This document shows, one piece after another, positions 37,608 through 46,736 of a stretch of 64,000 nt of DNA. Source of the DNA: an uncultured Lachnospiraceae bacterium. Lineage in GTDB: Bacteria > Bacillota > Clostridia > Lachnospirales > Lachnospiraceae. The position numbers and the translations under genes are program-made. Under the pieces are notes generated by a model. The model made no database searches. It was not told the DNA's origin and saw only the letters and a list, made by a program, of their open reading frames with translations. Where the stretch lies: positions 57,359 through 121,358 of the forward strand of contig CAKRFU010000009.1 in NCBI GenBank assembly GCA_934320845.1. Reading direction: 5' to 3'. Position 1 is the first letter of the stretch, and every line of letters starts with the position of its first letter.

Positions 37608-38441
37608 CTACTTTCTATTAATCTTTAGCTTACTTTCTTTATATATTCCATTTGGACAATATTCTTTTAACAATGCTTTAACTATAACTTTTTCTGCATC
37701 ATTCATTCTAGGTCCACATAAAACCTCAACATTTTCCAATGAATTATCATCCAATTCTAAAAACATTTTTGTATATGCCGGCTTATATTCCCTATCTTCT
37801 ATTCTTCTGATTAATTCACGATGTTTTTCAAATGTTGGCGGATTTGCTTCTTTCAAGCCCATTGGTGAAACATAATAAATATATCTCCATTCCTTTTGAA
37901 AACTCCATACTGTGCGTTTATATTTTCCTACATTTTCAAATTCATATGAAGTTTTGATACTTTCATTTTTAATCTTCCCTGATTTTAGATAATATTGAAA
38001 TTCTTCTTCTGATGATACTGTACGCACTTTAGGATATAACTTTTCTGAATCATCTGTGTATTGTACTTCAAGCAATTTAGGTTGTCCTGGAACTATACTT
38101 ACTTTATTTTCTTCATACAATCTTTCTATATTAATATATGTTTCAATATCCTCCTCAAAAAAATATTCATCTTTTTTGTATGAATATTTTTTGAATGGAT
38201 ATATAGGTAATTTAATCCTTACACCATGCATATCAGGGGTATATAAATTCCAAAGCGGGATAGACTCTCTTTCGTCACTTGTCCAACAGCTAACATATAC
38301 AAATCGCCCAAACTTTCCCATATCAAAAGTTTCAGCTTCTTCAATATCATCAACATTTAATAAATTATTAAAGCAAAGTGTCTTATTTGACAATATTAGT
38401 GCAAGCGTTTCTATACTTGTATAATGATATAAATAATCCAT
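37608..38441 (-). CDS. DUF2971 protein within the type I RM operon, 277 aa
   Basis: The N-terminus LYHYTSIETLALILSNKTLCFNN and the following stretch with FVYVSCWTSDERESIPLW (Trp and Ser/Cys at the family positions) identify DUF2971. The role is unknown; DUF2971 proteins are often found in defence loci. Here it sits 24 nt after hsdR and 10 nt before hsdM. It may be an accessory or independent defence factor rather than a core RM subunit. There is no signal peptide. Confidence 0.8.
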   Translation of the reverse strand: MDYLYHYTSIETLALILSNKTLCFNNLLNVDDIEEAETFDMGKFGRFVYVSCWTSDERESIPLWNLYTPDMHGVRIKLPIYPFKKYSYKKDEYFFEEDIETYINIERLYEENKVSIVPGQPKLLEVQYTDDSEKLYPKVRTVSSEEEFQYYLKSGKIKNESIKTSYEFENVGKYKRTVWSFQKEWRYIYYVSPMGLKEANPPTFEKHRELIRRIEDREYKPAYTKMFLELDDNSLENVEVLCGPRMNDAEKVIVKALLKEYCPNGIYKESKLKINRK

Positions 38442-38465
38442 ATTTTTCTCCTATAACATAAAATA

Positions 38466-40838
38466 CTAAGCAGAGAAGATTTCATCTTCCAGTTCTTTCA
38501 CAGCCTGCTCATATGCTGCTTTACCTCCAAAAGCTTTGACAATCTTCATAGGACTACCAAACTGCTGGAATTCGTGTAACTGTAATACTTTTGTCTCCTC
38601 TATCTCTTTTAAACCTTCGCTCGCATACTTATCCATAAGTGCTCCCAGAACTTTCCTCGCAAGTTCCGAATACTTATAGAGATATCCTCTCTTCTGAACA
38701 TTATTTATACGCTCCATACGAGTAAGTGGTGCTTTATCGTATGCAAGGTGTAGTATTAAATCAAAATCATCAATATCTGTTTGACCTGTTTCCTCACGAA
38801 CAGCATCAAGAAGTACACCTTCTTCACGAAGCTCAGCAATTATAGCCTGTTTCTTTTTAGCTTCATTCCACCTTTTAAGAAATACATCTAACCTTGCATA
38901 CTGTCCTAATATATTTTTTCTGGTGTAATCAATAAGACTTTCAGTTATAAGTTTTCCATCTTTATCAATATACTGTATCCGCTCCGACAGGACTTTGACT
39001 TCTACATCCTTGATGTAGTATTTCTTAGGCTTCTCGAAGCCGTCATCAATACCCCAGCCATTATCAGAACCGCCAGTATTACCTGTATTACCAGCATCTG
39101 AATCATCACCAGTATCGTCTCCTGTATTCTCTGGATTATCTTCATCACCAGTTAGCGGATCTACTGGGTCATCACCACCAATGTCAATCACTACCTCTGG
39201 ATTACCATCAAAGTCTTTATCTGCAAATAACCTTGAAGCATTTCTAAAGTCCATGATTGTAAAATATGTCTTTCCATAATCCTCAAGCAGACGAGTACCT
39301 CGACCAATTATCTGCTTAAACTCTGTCATGGAATTAATATTATTATCCAAGACAATGAGCTTGCACATTTTAGCGTCAACACCTGTGGTCATAAGTTTGC
39401 TTGTAACTGCTATAACAGGATATTTGCTGTCCTCATCAATAAAACTATCCAGTTGGGCTTTACCTTCAGCATTATCTCCAGTTATACGCATAATGTACTT
39501 GTGGTTCTCAGTCCACAAATCTTTGTTCTCATTGATGAGAGCCTGTCTCATACGTTCCGCATGCTCCACATCAACACAGAACACAATAGTTTTACTGAAC
39601 CTATCAGTTTTCTTCAAGAATTCTGTAACTTTCTTTGCAATAACTTTGGTTCTTTCATCCAAGACAAGAGTCCTGTCAAAGTCTTTGACATTATACTCTC
39701 TGTCCTCTATTTCATAGCCGTTATCATCACGCTTCCCAGCTTCTGGACGATACCCGACAAGATCTTTATCAAGTCCTATACGAATGACCTTATATGGAGC
39801 AAGGAATCCATCATTGATACCTTGTTTTAAAGAATACTCATATATAGCTTCGCCAAAATAAGTTTGTGATGATGCTTTTTTGGTTTCTATTGGCGTAGCT
39901 GTCATACCTATCTGGGTTGCTCCAGAGAAATAATCAAGGATCTTTCTCCAAGCAGACTCCTCTTTGGCGGAACCTCTATGGCACTCATCAATTAGTATGA
40001 GGTCAAAGAACTCAGGCTTAAACTGCTTGAATGGCTCTACACCCTCATCACCTGCTAACTGCTGGTATAATGCCAAATATATTTCATAAGAACTGTCGAG
40101 CTGTTTGTTCTCGACCTTAGTCATTTTACCTCCGAACGGCTTGAAATCTCCAGATATTGTCTGGTCTACAAGAACATTTCTATCAGCAAGAAACAATATC
40201 TTTTTCTTGATACCTGCTTTCCAAAGTCTGTAAATTATTTGAAATGCCATAAATGTCTTACCTGTACCTGTTGCACAAACAAACAACACCCTATCTTTTC
40301 CATTTGCTACAGCATTTACAGTCCTGTCTATTGCAACTCTCTGATAGTAACGAGGTATCTTATATCCTGGCACCCAGTAATACGGCTCAAGCATAGCTTT
40401 TTCACCAATTTCAGACACATTCATTTCATTTATATATTTTTGATACAATTCATCTGGCGTTGGGAACTCAGCAAGCGAGAGATTACGAATACTGCCAGTA
40501 ATTAAATCCTGCTCTACAAAACCATCTCCATTGGATGAATATACAAACTTCACATCCAAAGCCTCTGCGTACTCTATCGCCTGCTGTAGTCCTGCCCCTA
40601 CCGAATGATTATTGTCCTTAGCTTCTATGATTGCCAAAGGGAAATTCGGTTTATAGAATAACAGATAATCTGCACGTTTCTGCTTACCTCGTGAGGTTAT
40701 ATTTCCCCTTAAGATGATGCGACCTGCTGTAAATGCATATTCATAACGAATCTGCTTCTTATTCCAACCAGCCATCTCTACTGCTGGCGTTATGTATCTG
40801 ACTTTTATATCCTCTTCTGAAAGGTCTCTTTTCCCCAT
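38466..40838 (-). CDS. hsdR: Type I restriction endonuclease subunit HsdR
   Basis: This 790-aa translocase-nuclease cleaves unmodified DNA. The N-terminal PD-(D/E)XK nuclease has Asp57 (RADYLL) and Glu72-x-Lys74 (IIEAKD). The SF2 motor follows: Walker A ATGTGKT (about 189-195), DECH (284-287) and GMTATPI. The C-terminal part is EcoEI-like, interrupted by an Asp/Asn/Gly-rich low-complexity linker near 560-600. The length fits the EcoEI branch. It is first in the operon; the start ATG follows a G-rich site. Confidence 0.95.
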   Translation of the reverse strand: MGKRDLSEEDIKVRYITPAVEMAGWNKKQIRYEYAFTAGRIILRGNITSRGKQKRADYLLFYKPNFPLAIIEAKDNNHSVGAGLQQAIEYAEALDVKFVYSSNGDGFVEQDLITGSIRNLSLAEFPTPDELYQKYINEMNVSEIGEKAMLEPYYWVPGYKIPRYYQRVAIDRTVNAVANGKDRVLFVCATGTGKTFMAFQIIYRLWKAGIKKKILFLADRNVLVDQTISGDFKPFGGKMTKVENKQLDSSYEIYLALYQQLAGDEGVEPFKQFKPEFFDLILIDECHRGSAKEESAWRKILDYFSGATQIGMTATPIETKKASSQTYFGEAIYEYSLKQGINDGFLAPYKVIRIGLDKDLVGYRPEAGKRDDNGYEIEDREYNVKDFDRTLVLDERTKVIAKKVTEFLKKTDRFSKTIVFCVDVEHAERMRQALINENKDLWTENHKYIMRITGDNAEGKAQLDSFIDEDSKYPVIAVTSKLMTTGVDAKMCKLIVLDNNINSMTEFKQIIGRGTRLLEDYGKTYFTIMDFRNASRLFADKDFDGNPEVVIDIGGDDPVDPLTGDEDNPENTGDDTGDDSDAGNTGNTGGSDNGWGIDDGFEKPKKYYIKDVEVKVLSERIQYIDKDGKLITESLIDYTRKNILGQYARLDVFLKRWNEAKKKQAIIAELREEGVLLDAVREETGQTDIDDFDLILHLAYDKAPLTRMERINNVQKRGYLYKYSELARKVLGALMDKYASEGLKEIEETKVLQLHEFQQFGSPMKIVKAFGGKAAYEQAVKELEDEIFSA

Positions 40839-41314
40839 TTACACCCTACTCCCTTCTTTTTTGATAAATTATCTCATAATAATAATCCAAATAATCACTT
40901 TAAAGAATCCATTCTTTCGACTCTTTTCTTCTGTATGGTCAATCATACAATATCACTCTTTTCATTTTCCTTTATTAAGCGCTTTCAAAACGCTACAAAT
41001 CACATAAACACAGCATTTTAAAATCACTTAAATGATAACTAAAGGACTTTCGTTATATAGATATTTAGATTTATATAACAAAACAAGGAGATAAGACACT
41101 TATCTCCTTGAAAATTAACGATTTGCCTTTTAAACTAAGAAAAACTTAAATTAAAAATTTGTACTCAAATCAAGCAAATTTCTTTACATACTTATATTAT
41201 ATGCTGTTCTTTCGTAAAAATCAATAAAATTAAGAAAGGAATCATTTTTGCTGTGAAAATCTGCAAATCTATGCTAAAATATTCTAAAATTCAAACATAC
41301 TTAAAGGAGGTAGA
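40839..41314. other. 476-nt divergent gap between hsdR and the Rpn-family gene
   Basis: The gap is AT-rich. It holds a perfect 11-bp inverted repeat CAAGGAGATAA/TTATCTCCTTG with a 5-nt loop (41084-41110), a partly conserved cre-like palindrome around 40977-40995, and an extended -10-like TGCTAAAAT before the Rpn gene. No convincing gene is visible; a 25-codon reading frame on the minus strand lacks a ribosome site. Confidence 0.5.
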
Positions 41315-42352
41315 ATGGCAGACCTGAAAAATATAGTAGAAATTGCAGACGAAAAAGCTAAATATGATGAATATGCAAAACAAATACTCTCTGATAAATA
41401 TATTTTGGCAAATATCATTATCAAGGCAATAGAAGAATTTAAAGGGATGAAACCAAATGAAGTTATTCCATATATTGAAGGTGAACCTTTTGTAAATATT
41501 GTTCCTGTTAATCCCGGAATGACAAATAATTCTACAAAAATTTCACCCAAAATAACAGGATTTAACACTGAAAACTCAGAGCTTCATGAAGGTCTTGTAC
41601 GATTTGATATAGTCTTTTATGTTCGTATGCCCTCCTCTGATGGTTTACAAAAAGAACTTTCTCAAATAATATTGAATGTTGAAGCACAAAAGGATGAGCC
41701 AACAGAATACGATATACTTAACAGAGCAATATTTTATGTCAGCCGTCTCATCTCGTCACAAAAAGAACGGGATTTTATCAAAACAAACTATAATGACATA
41801 CAACGTGTATATTCAATCTGGGTATGTATGGGCATGGAAGAAAATACCATGTGCCATATTCACTTGACCAAAGATGACCTCATAGGTTATCATGATTGGA
41901 GAGGAAACCTTAATTTATTAAATATAATAATGATAGGTTTGTCAGATACACTACCAAAACATGATACAACATATGAATTGCATCGTTTACTGGCAGCTCT
42001 CTTTTCATCAAAGCTTAATGCAAAGCAAAAAATTAGTATAATTAATAACGAATACGATATATCTATTGATAGTGATATTGCAAAAGGGGTGAATATTATG
42101 TGTAATTTAAGTGAAGGCATCGAAGAAAGAGCTATGGCAATAGGTGAGGCTCGTGGTGAAGCTCGTGGTGAGGCTCGTGGTGAGGCCCGTGGTGAAGCTC
42201 GCGGTGAGGCCCGTGGTGCTGAAAAAATGTCAATCAACATTATACTTAATATGTATAACAATAATTTTACCATTGAACAAATAGCTCTCGCTACACAAAC
42301 AAATGTTGATAAAATAAACAAAATTATTCAAGAGCATAAAAATAAAATTTAA
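41315..42352 (+). CDS. Rpn-family PD-(D/E)XK nuclease (transposase-like), with GEAR repeat
   Basis: This 345-aa protein belongs to the Rpn/PDDEXK_2 group related to RpnA-E recombination-promoting nucleases. Candidate catalytic residues are Asp in RFDIVFY and Glu-x-Gln in NVEAQKD, about 30 residues apart. Near residues 277-300 it has six perfect Gly-Glu-Ala-Arg repeats, then a helical tail that could be a small helix-turn-helix. The ribosome site AAAGGAGG is strong. It is divergent from the type I RM operon and ends before a bidirectional terminator. Such proteins are common, variable and of uncertain role in gut Clostridia. Confidence 0.8.
   Translation: MADLKNIVEIADEKAKYDEYAKQILSDKYILANIIIKAIEEFKGMKPNEVIPYIEGEPFVNIVPVNPGMTNNSTKISPKITGFNTENSELHEGLVRFDIVFYVRMPSSDGLQKELSQIILNVEAQKDEPTEYDILNRAIFYVSRLISSQKERDFIKTNYNDIQRVYSIWVCMGMEENTMCHIHLTKDDLIGYHDWRGNLNLLNIIMIGLSDTLPKHDTTYELHRLLAALFSSKLNAKQKISIINNEYDISIDSDIAKGVNIMCNLSEGIEERAMAIGEARGEARGEARGEARGEARGEARGAEKMSINIILNMYNNNFTIEQIALATQTNVDKINKIIQEHKNKI
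42143..42214 (+). repeat. Six tandem 12-nt repeats (GEAR codons)
   Basis: The 12-nt unit ggtgaggctcgt occurs six times with only third-position changes. As the unit is a multiple of 3, gain or loss changes protein length but not frame. It encodes the charged linker of the Rpn-family protein. Confidence 0.9.
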
Positions 42353-42366
42353 TGTATTTAATCACC

Positions 42367-42399
42367 AAGAACCACCGGCATAAAGCCGGTGGTTCTTTT
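42367..42399. terminator. Bidirectional terminator between the Rpn gene and the ABC exporter
   Basis: A perfect 13-bp GC-rich stem (42367-42379 with 42385-42397) has a 5-nt loop and is followed by a T run on the plus strand. It overlaps the stop region of the minus-strand exporter gene. Confidence 0.85.
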
Positions 42400-44131
42400 A
42401 GCTATACTTCCAATTCTGTGTTTCTAACTGCATATCAAACATATGCCTGTAAATTCCGTTATCTGCTTTCAATTTTTCAGGTGTTCCCTGTTCCTTAACG
42501 ACACCATCTTTTAGAACAACTATCTTGTCTGCTCCGTCAACTGTTCTCATTCGGTGTGCTATTATAAGCACTGTTTTATCCTGAATCAATTTTGAAATTG
42601 ATTCCTGAATAACAGATTCATTATCAACATCGAGCGAAGCCGTAGCCTCATCCATAAGTATTATCGGTGCATCTTTTAAAAATGCCCTTGCTATCGATAT
42701 CCTCTGCCTCTCACCTCCTGAAAGCTGTGAGCCGTTTTCACCTATCATCGTATTCCATTTATCAGGGAGTTTTTCAATAAACTGTGTGCAATTTGCAAGT
42801 CTTGCTGCTGCCCTAACTTCCTCATCTGTTGCATCCTTTTTTCCAATCCTTATATTTTCCATAATAGTATTATTAAAAAGCGTAACATCCTGAAATACTA
42901 TCGAATAAAGTGAAAGCAAACGCTCAGGTTCTATCTTTGAAACATCCATTCCGCCAACTGAAATTTTACCGGCATTGCAATCCCAGAATCTTGCTGCAAG
43001 TCTTGAAACCGTGGTTTTTCCACCTCCTGACGGGCCTATAAGTGCCGTAACCTCACCTTGTTTTGCAACAAAATCCACATCTGATAAAACTGTTTTGCCG
43101 TCCTCATACGAAAATCCCACATGTTCAAAATTTATATCATAACCATTATTTGTAAGTTCTTCTGCTCCTGTCTGCTCCTCATGTGACAATATCTCATCCA
43201 TTCTCTCACATGTCGTATCCAGACTTATCAAAGCAGATAAATTCTGCAACGCAATCTGCAAAGGCTCATACATTCTTGTAACTACAAGCAGAAAAGCAAA
43301 AAAAGTAATTATGTTTACCTCGCCTTTTATCAGAAGCGTGCTCCCCACAAGTGAAACTGTTCCTATTCCAAACTTTAATATCATCTGCGCTGAGCATACA
43401 AATGCGGCATTTGAAAATTCAAGAACAATCGAATGTTTTTCAATATCTCGTATTTTAGATTCAAGCCCCGTCATATAAGTATCTGTCATATTGTTAGCAC
43501 GCAGATCTCTTATCGTCTCAAGTCCTTCCTGAATACCATCCTGACACGCAAGTTTATATTTCATTGTCTTTTTATAAGTATTTCTCAGTGCTTTTCTTGA
43601 ATTTAAAACAATTATAAATGCTATCGGCATAACCCACACTGCTGCAAGAGCCATCTTCCAGTTAAAGAAAAATAATCCTATAACTATAAGTGTTGTTGAA
43701 AGCATTGAACCAATAAGCTCAGGTATCCAGTGCGAACCTGCCGTTTCTATAAGAGCACAATCTGACATAATAGTATTTGTCAAATCTGATAAGTCTTTCT
43801 TTCCAAAAAACGAAAGTGGAAGTCTTCTCAATTTTTCGGCAAGCGCTCTTCGTCTTACCCCACTTTCAATATATGTGGACAAAAATGTAGCTCTATACTG
43901 AAACAACGTAGTAATAGCAATCAATAAAAGAGTAACTATTATTCCGACAACAAAAAATCCTCTCTGCCCGTCAGGGATTTTGCCGTCAAGCAGATATGAG
44001 GACAACTTATATAAAAGACCAACCGGCAACATAAGCACAAGATTTGCAAGTGTTACCGCCACAAATGCCCTGACCATATCCTTTGCACCTTTTTCTGATA
44101 ATGCATATTTATGTTTTAATTTTTCTATCAT
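42398..44131 (-). CDS. ABC exporter, subunit B of a heterodimer
   Basis: This 577-aa half transporter has six membrane helices (to about residue 300) and a nucleotide-binding domain with Walker A GPSGGGKTT, Q-loop FQDVTLF, signature LSGGERQR, Walker B IILMDEATASLD and the H-loop IAHR. The catalytic Glu is present. Its ATG overlaps the stop of the upstream exporter gene as ATGA. With that partner it forms a heterodimeric exporter of the multidrug/peptide type. A TetR regulator upstream suggests drug or metabolite induction. Confidence 0.93.
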   Translation of the reverse strand: MIEKLKHKYALSEKGAKDMVRAFVAVTLANLVLMLPVGLLYKLSSYLLDGKIPDGQRGFFVVGIIVTLLLIAITTLFQYRATFLSTYIESGVRRRALAEKLRRLPLSFFGKKDLSDLTNTIMSDCALIETAGSHWIPELIGSMLSTTLIVIGLFFFNWKMALAAVWVMPIAFIIVLNSRKALRNTYKKTMKYKLACQDGIQEGLETIRDLRANNMTDTYMTGLESKIRDIEKHSIVLEFSNAAFVCSAQMILKFGIGTVSLVGSTLLIKGEVNIITFFAFLLVVTRMYEPLQIALQNLSALISLDTTCERMDEILSHEEQTGAEELTNNGYDINFEHVGFSYEDGKTVLSDVDFVAKQGEVTALIGPSGGGKTTVSRLAARFWDCNAGKISVGGMDVSKIEPERLLSLYSIVFQDVTLFNNTIMENIRIGKKDATDEEVRAAARLANCTQFIEKLPDKWNTMIGENGSQLSGGERQRISIARAFLKDAPIILMDEATASLDVDNESVIQESISKLIQDKTVLIIAHRMRTVDGADKIVVLKDGVVKEQGTPEKLKADNGIYRHMFDMQLETQNWKYS

Positions 44132-45918
44132 ATAGCTTTACCCGCCTTTCCTACCTGCCATTTTACCGATTTATTGTATTCATTCCACATGTGCGTATAG
44201 ACTCCACCCGCATTAACAAGCTTTTCATGTGTACCTGATTCTGCTATCTTTCCATCTTTAAGAACATAAATATGATCAGCATTTGTAACAGTTGACAATC
44301 TGTGCGCTATCATGATAACAGTTTTATCTTTTGACAAATTTTCAAATGCAAGCTGCACTTTTTTCTCGTTGTCAGGATCAGCAAACGCAGTCGCTTCATC
44401 AAGTATAAGTATAGGTGCATTTTTCAAAAATGCTCTCGCAATGGAAATTCTCTGCATCTCACCGCCTGATACATATGTGCCTTTTGAACCGATAATCGTA
44501 TTTATTCCCTGTGGAAGTTTATCTATAATATCACTGCATTGAGCTTTTTTTAATGCATCCATAACTTCTGAATCAGTTGCATCAGGTCTTCCCATTCTTA
44601 CATTTTCAAGAATAGATGTTTTTAACAATTTACTGTCCTGAAAAACATAAGATACAAGATCCATCAATTTATCATTTTTAATATTTTTTACATCTGTCCC
44701 ACCTATTTTTATGCTTCCTGCTGTCACATCCCAAAATCTTGCAATAAGTGATGCAAGCGTCGTTTTTCCACCTCCTGACGGGCCTACAAATGCAATATGC
44801 TCGCCTGCTTTTATGTCAAGAGTAATCCCATCTACGGCATTTGTTTTTGAATCATCATACGAAAAAGTGACATTCTCAAGTACAACTGACGCATCCTTAA
44901 TGTCATCACCTGAATTTCCATTTGGAAGCTCTGGTGTGTCAATTATTTCATCCATTCTTTTAAGTGCATCCTCGACAATCATCTGCGATTCACCCGCATA
45001 TGCCACTTTCATAAGTGTTGTAGTAAGTGTTGATGTTATCAATATATAAAAAATAAGATTGAGCACAAAGGTGTCTGTCATGCTGTTTCCACCAAGGATA
45101 TATGCCGCTATTATAAGTGCCGCAAATATGCCATTTGAAAATACCGTAAAGCCTATCATTGGAAGCATCATCGCTTTTGTATAGTCAAGTGTCCACTTTT
45201 CATAATCATCAATTGCAGCCTCAAAACGCTTAAATGAAAATACAGTCTGCCCAAATGTTTTTAATACCGGCACACCTCTTACATACTCAACTGCTTCGGA
45301 TGACATTGTTTCAAGTGAATTCTGGTACTGCTTCATATCCTCTGCCATCTTCGGTCCCATCATCATGGTTCCCATGATGGCAAACGCCAACACCGCCGGT
45401 ATGAGACTTATAAGACCAAGCCGCCAGTCAAATATTGCCATCATCGCAAGAAGTCCTATAGGAGTTGTATATGATACTGCCTTATCGGGAAGATTATGTG
45501 CAAGATATGTCTCTGTGGCAGCAGATGAATCAGTAACTATCTTCCTTAACTTTCCCGTCCCCTTCGATTCCACATAGCCAAGTGGCATTTTCATGATATG
45601 TTCCATCATGTATACACGCATATTCGCCTGCACTCTGAATGCAGCTTTATGTGAACACATAAGTGACGCAATGTAAATTACCATTGAAAGCAGTGCAAAT
45701 CCTACCGCCTGCCAGCCGTACAAAGTGATATGTACTGCCTTGTCAAAATGAGGTCTTACCTCAAGTATCTCTTTTATGATGCGCCATACATCATAAAATG
45801 GTATCAATGCAACCCATGCACTGATAACTGCCAAAACACATGAAATATACGAAAAATACTTGTGATTTCCAGCAAATTCCATAAGCTTTGAAAATGCAGA
45901 TTTCTTTTTTGATTTCAT
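44128..45918 (-). CDS. ABC exporter, subunit A of a heterodimer
   Basis: This 596-aa half transporter has six membrane helices and a nucleotide-binding domain with Walker A GPSGGGKTT, signature VSGGEMQR and Walker B ILILDEATAFADPD. The D-loop reads AFADPD instead of the usual SALD, a mark of many heterodimeric exporters of this group. It starts after AGGAGG. It is downstream of tetR; the 209-nt gap between them holds regulatory palindromes. Confidence 0.93.
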   Translation of the reverse strand: MKSKKKSAFSKLMEFAGNHKYFSYISCVLAVISAWVALIPFYDVWRIIKEILEVRPHFDKAVHITLYGWQAVGFALLSMVIYIASLMCSHKAAFRVQANMRVYMMEHIMKMPLGYVESKGTGKLRKIVTDSSAATETYLAHNLPDKAVSYTTPIGLLAMMAIFDWRLGLISLIPAVLAFAIMGTMMMGPKMAEDMKQYQNSLETMSSEAVEYVRGVPVLKTFGQTVFSFKRFEAAIDDYEKWTLDYTKAMMLPMIGFTVFSNGIFAALIIAAYILGGNSMTDTFVLNLIFYILITSTLTTTLMKVAYAGESQMIVEDALKRMDEIIDTPELPNGNSGDDIKDASVVLENVTFSYDDSKTNAVDGITLDIKAGEHIAFVGPSGGGKTTLASLIARFWDVTAGSIKIGGTDVKNIKNDKLMDLVSYVFQDSKLLKTSILENVRMGRPDATDSEVMDALKKAQCSDIIDKLPQGINTIIGSKGTYVSGGEMQRISIARAFLKNAPILILDEATAFADPDNEKKVQLAFENLSKDKTVIMIAHRLSTVTNADHIYVLKDGKIAESGTHEKLVNAGGVYTHMWNEYNKSVKWQVGKAGKAI

Positions 45919-45952
45919 TTACAGTTCCTCCTTGTTCGTTTAAAGCTACTAT

Positions 45953-46039
45953 GATTAGTTTTTACTAACCTATAGCTATATTTTTAGGCAGTTTAAATCT
46001 TAAGAAGCACTTTTACTTCATATAAAATTTATACTGCCT
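45953..46039 (-). promoter_or_regulatory. Inverted repeats in the leader of the exporter operon
   Basis: Two structures lie upstream of the exporter start. GATTAGT-TTTT-ACTAACC (45953-45970) is a near-perfect palindrome about 35 nt before the ATG. AGGCAGTTTAAAT (45986-45998) pairs with ATTTATACTGCCT (46027-46039) with one mismatch. Neither has a T run. They could be operators or RNA structures that tune exporter expression relative to tetR. Confidence 0.45.
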
Positions 46040-46127
46040 TATAAACTCTTTTATTTTTCAAGCAAATAGACTCTATCCTCTCTGCTGTCTGCTCATAGCA
46101 CTATCAGCTGCTAACGCTGATGCATAT

Positions 46128-46736
46128 TTAATCATCTCTGATATCCAAAACTGCTCTCCAGCCGGCATAGTTAAACTTCATAACATCCTGCATATATTTA
46201 TAAGCTTCGTCATAACTTTTATCATGCGATACTATCTCATAAACATACTGCCAGCCTGTTCTGCAATATACATGTATGAAAAAATCATCTACACTATGCT
46301 CTCCATTTGAATATTGTTTTGCAAACTGCTTATAATAATTTTCTTCAATGGCTGCAAGCTTATCAAAAAAACTTTCATACTCAGTCCCGGCAGAGCAACA
46401 AAATATCAGCTTAAATTCATCTTTATATCTGTATATATATTTCAATACGATATCTGTTCCATCTCCGCCTATCTGCATCGCCTGTTCAACATCAACAGTT
46501 TCTTTCGCCTCATTGACGCTTTTCAGATAAATTTCCATAAGTCCGTCTGCTGCCTCTTTCACGATAGCATTAAAAAGACCTGTCTTATCCTTAAACCTTG
46601 AATATATGGAATTGGTACTGACACCACTTTTTGATGCAATCCTTCTAAGACTGGCATTGTGAAAACCATATTCTAAAAATTCATTTTTAGCATTATTTAA
46701 CAGGCTCTCTGTCACTCCTTCTGTTTCATGTCGCAT
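46128..46736 (-). CDS. TetR-family transcriptional regulator
   Basis: This 202-aa repressor has the TetR helix-turn-helix near residues 25-60 (SLRRIASKSGVSTNSIYSRF) and a helical ligand-binding domain. It lies upstream of a heterodimeric ABC exporter on the same strand and should control it and itself. The ATG at 46736 is preceded by AGAGAGGA. Its promoter and operator lie inside the 3' end of the preceding pyroglutamyl-peptidase-like gene, which overlaps tetR by 25 nt. Confidence 0.9.
   Translation of the reverse strand: MRHETEGVTESLLNNAKNEFLEYGFHNASLRRIASKSGVSTNSIYSRFKDKTGLFNAIVKEAADGLMEIYLKSVNEAKETVDVEQAMQIGGDGTDIVLKYIYRYKDEFKLIFCCSAGTEYESFFDKLAAIEENYYKQFAKQYSNGEHSVDDFFIHVYCRTGWQYVYEIVSHDKSYDEAYKYMQDVMKFNYAGWRAVLDIRDD

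Noticed and set aside
40850..40960. 25-codon minus-strand frame with a hydrophobic end upstream of hsdR, considered as a small toxin
   Set aside because: It has no ribosome site, no partner antisense RNA is evident, and the sequence is very AT-rich so such frames arise by chance.
40977..40995. cre-like palindrome (catabolite control) upstream of hsdR
   Set aside because: Only the core and one arm match the CcpA consensus; the closing CA is missing and there is no reason to expect sugar control of restriction.
42143..42214. Tandem 12-nt repeats considered as a CRISPR-like array
   Set aside because: Units are contiguous with no spacers and are in frame inside a coding gene; they encode GEAR repeats.
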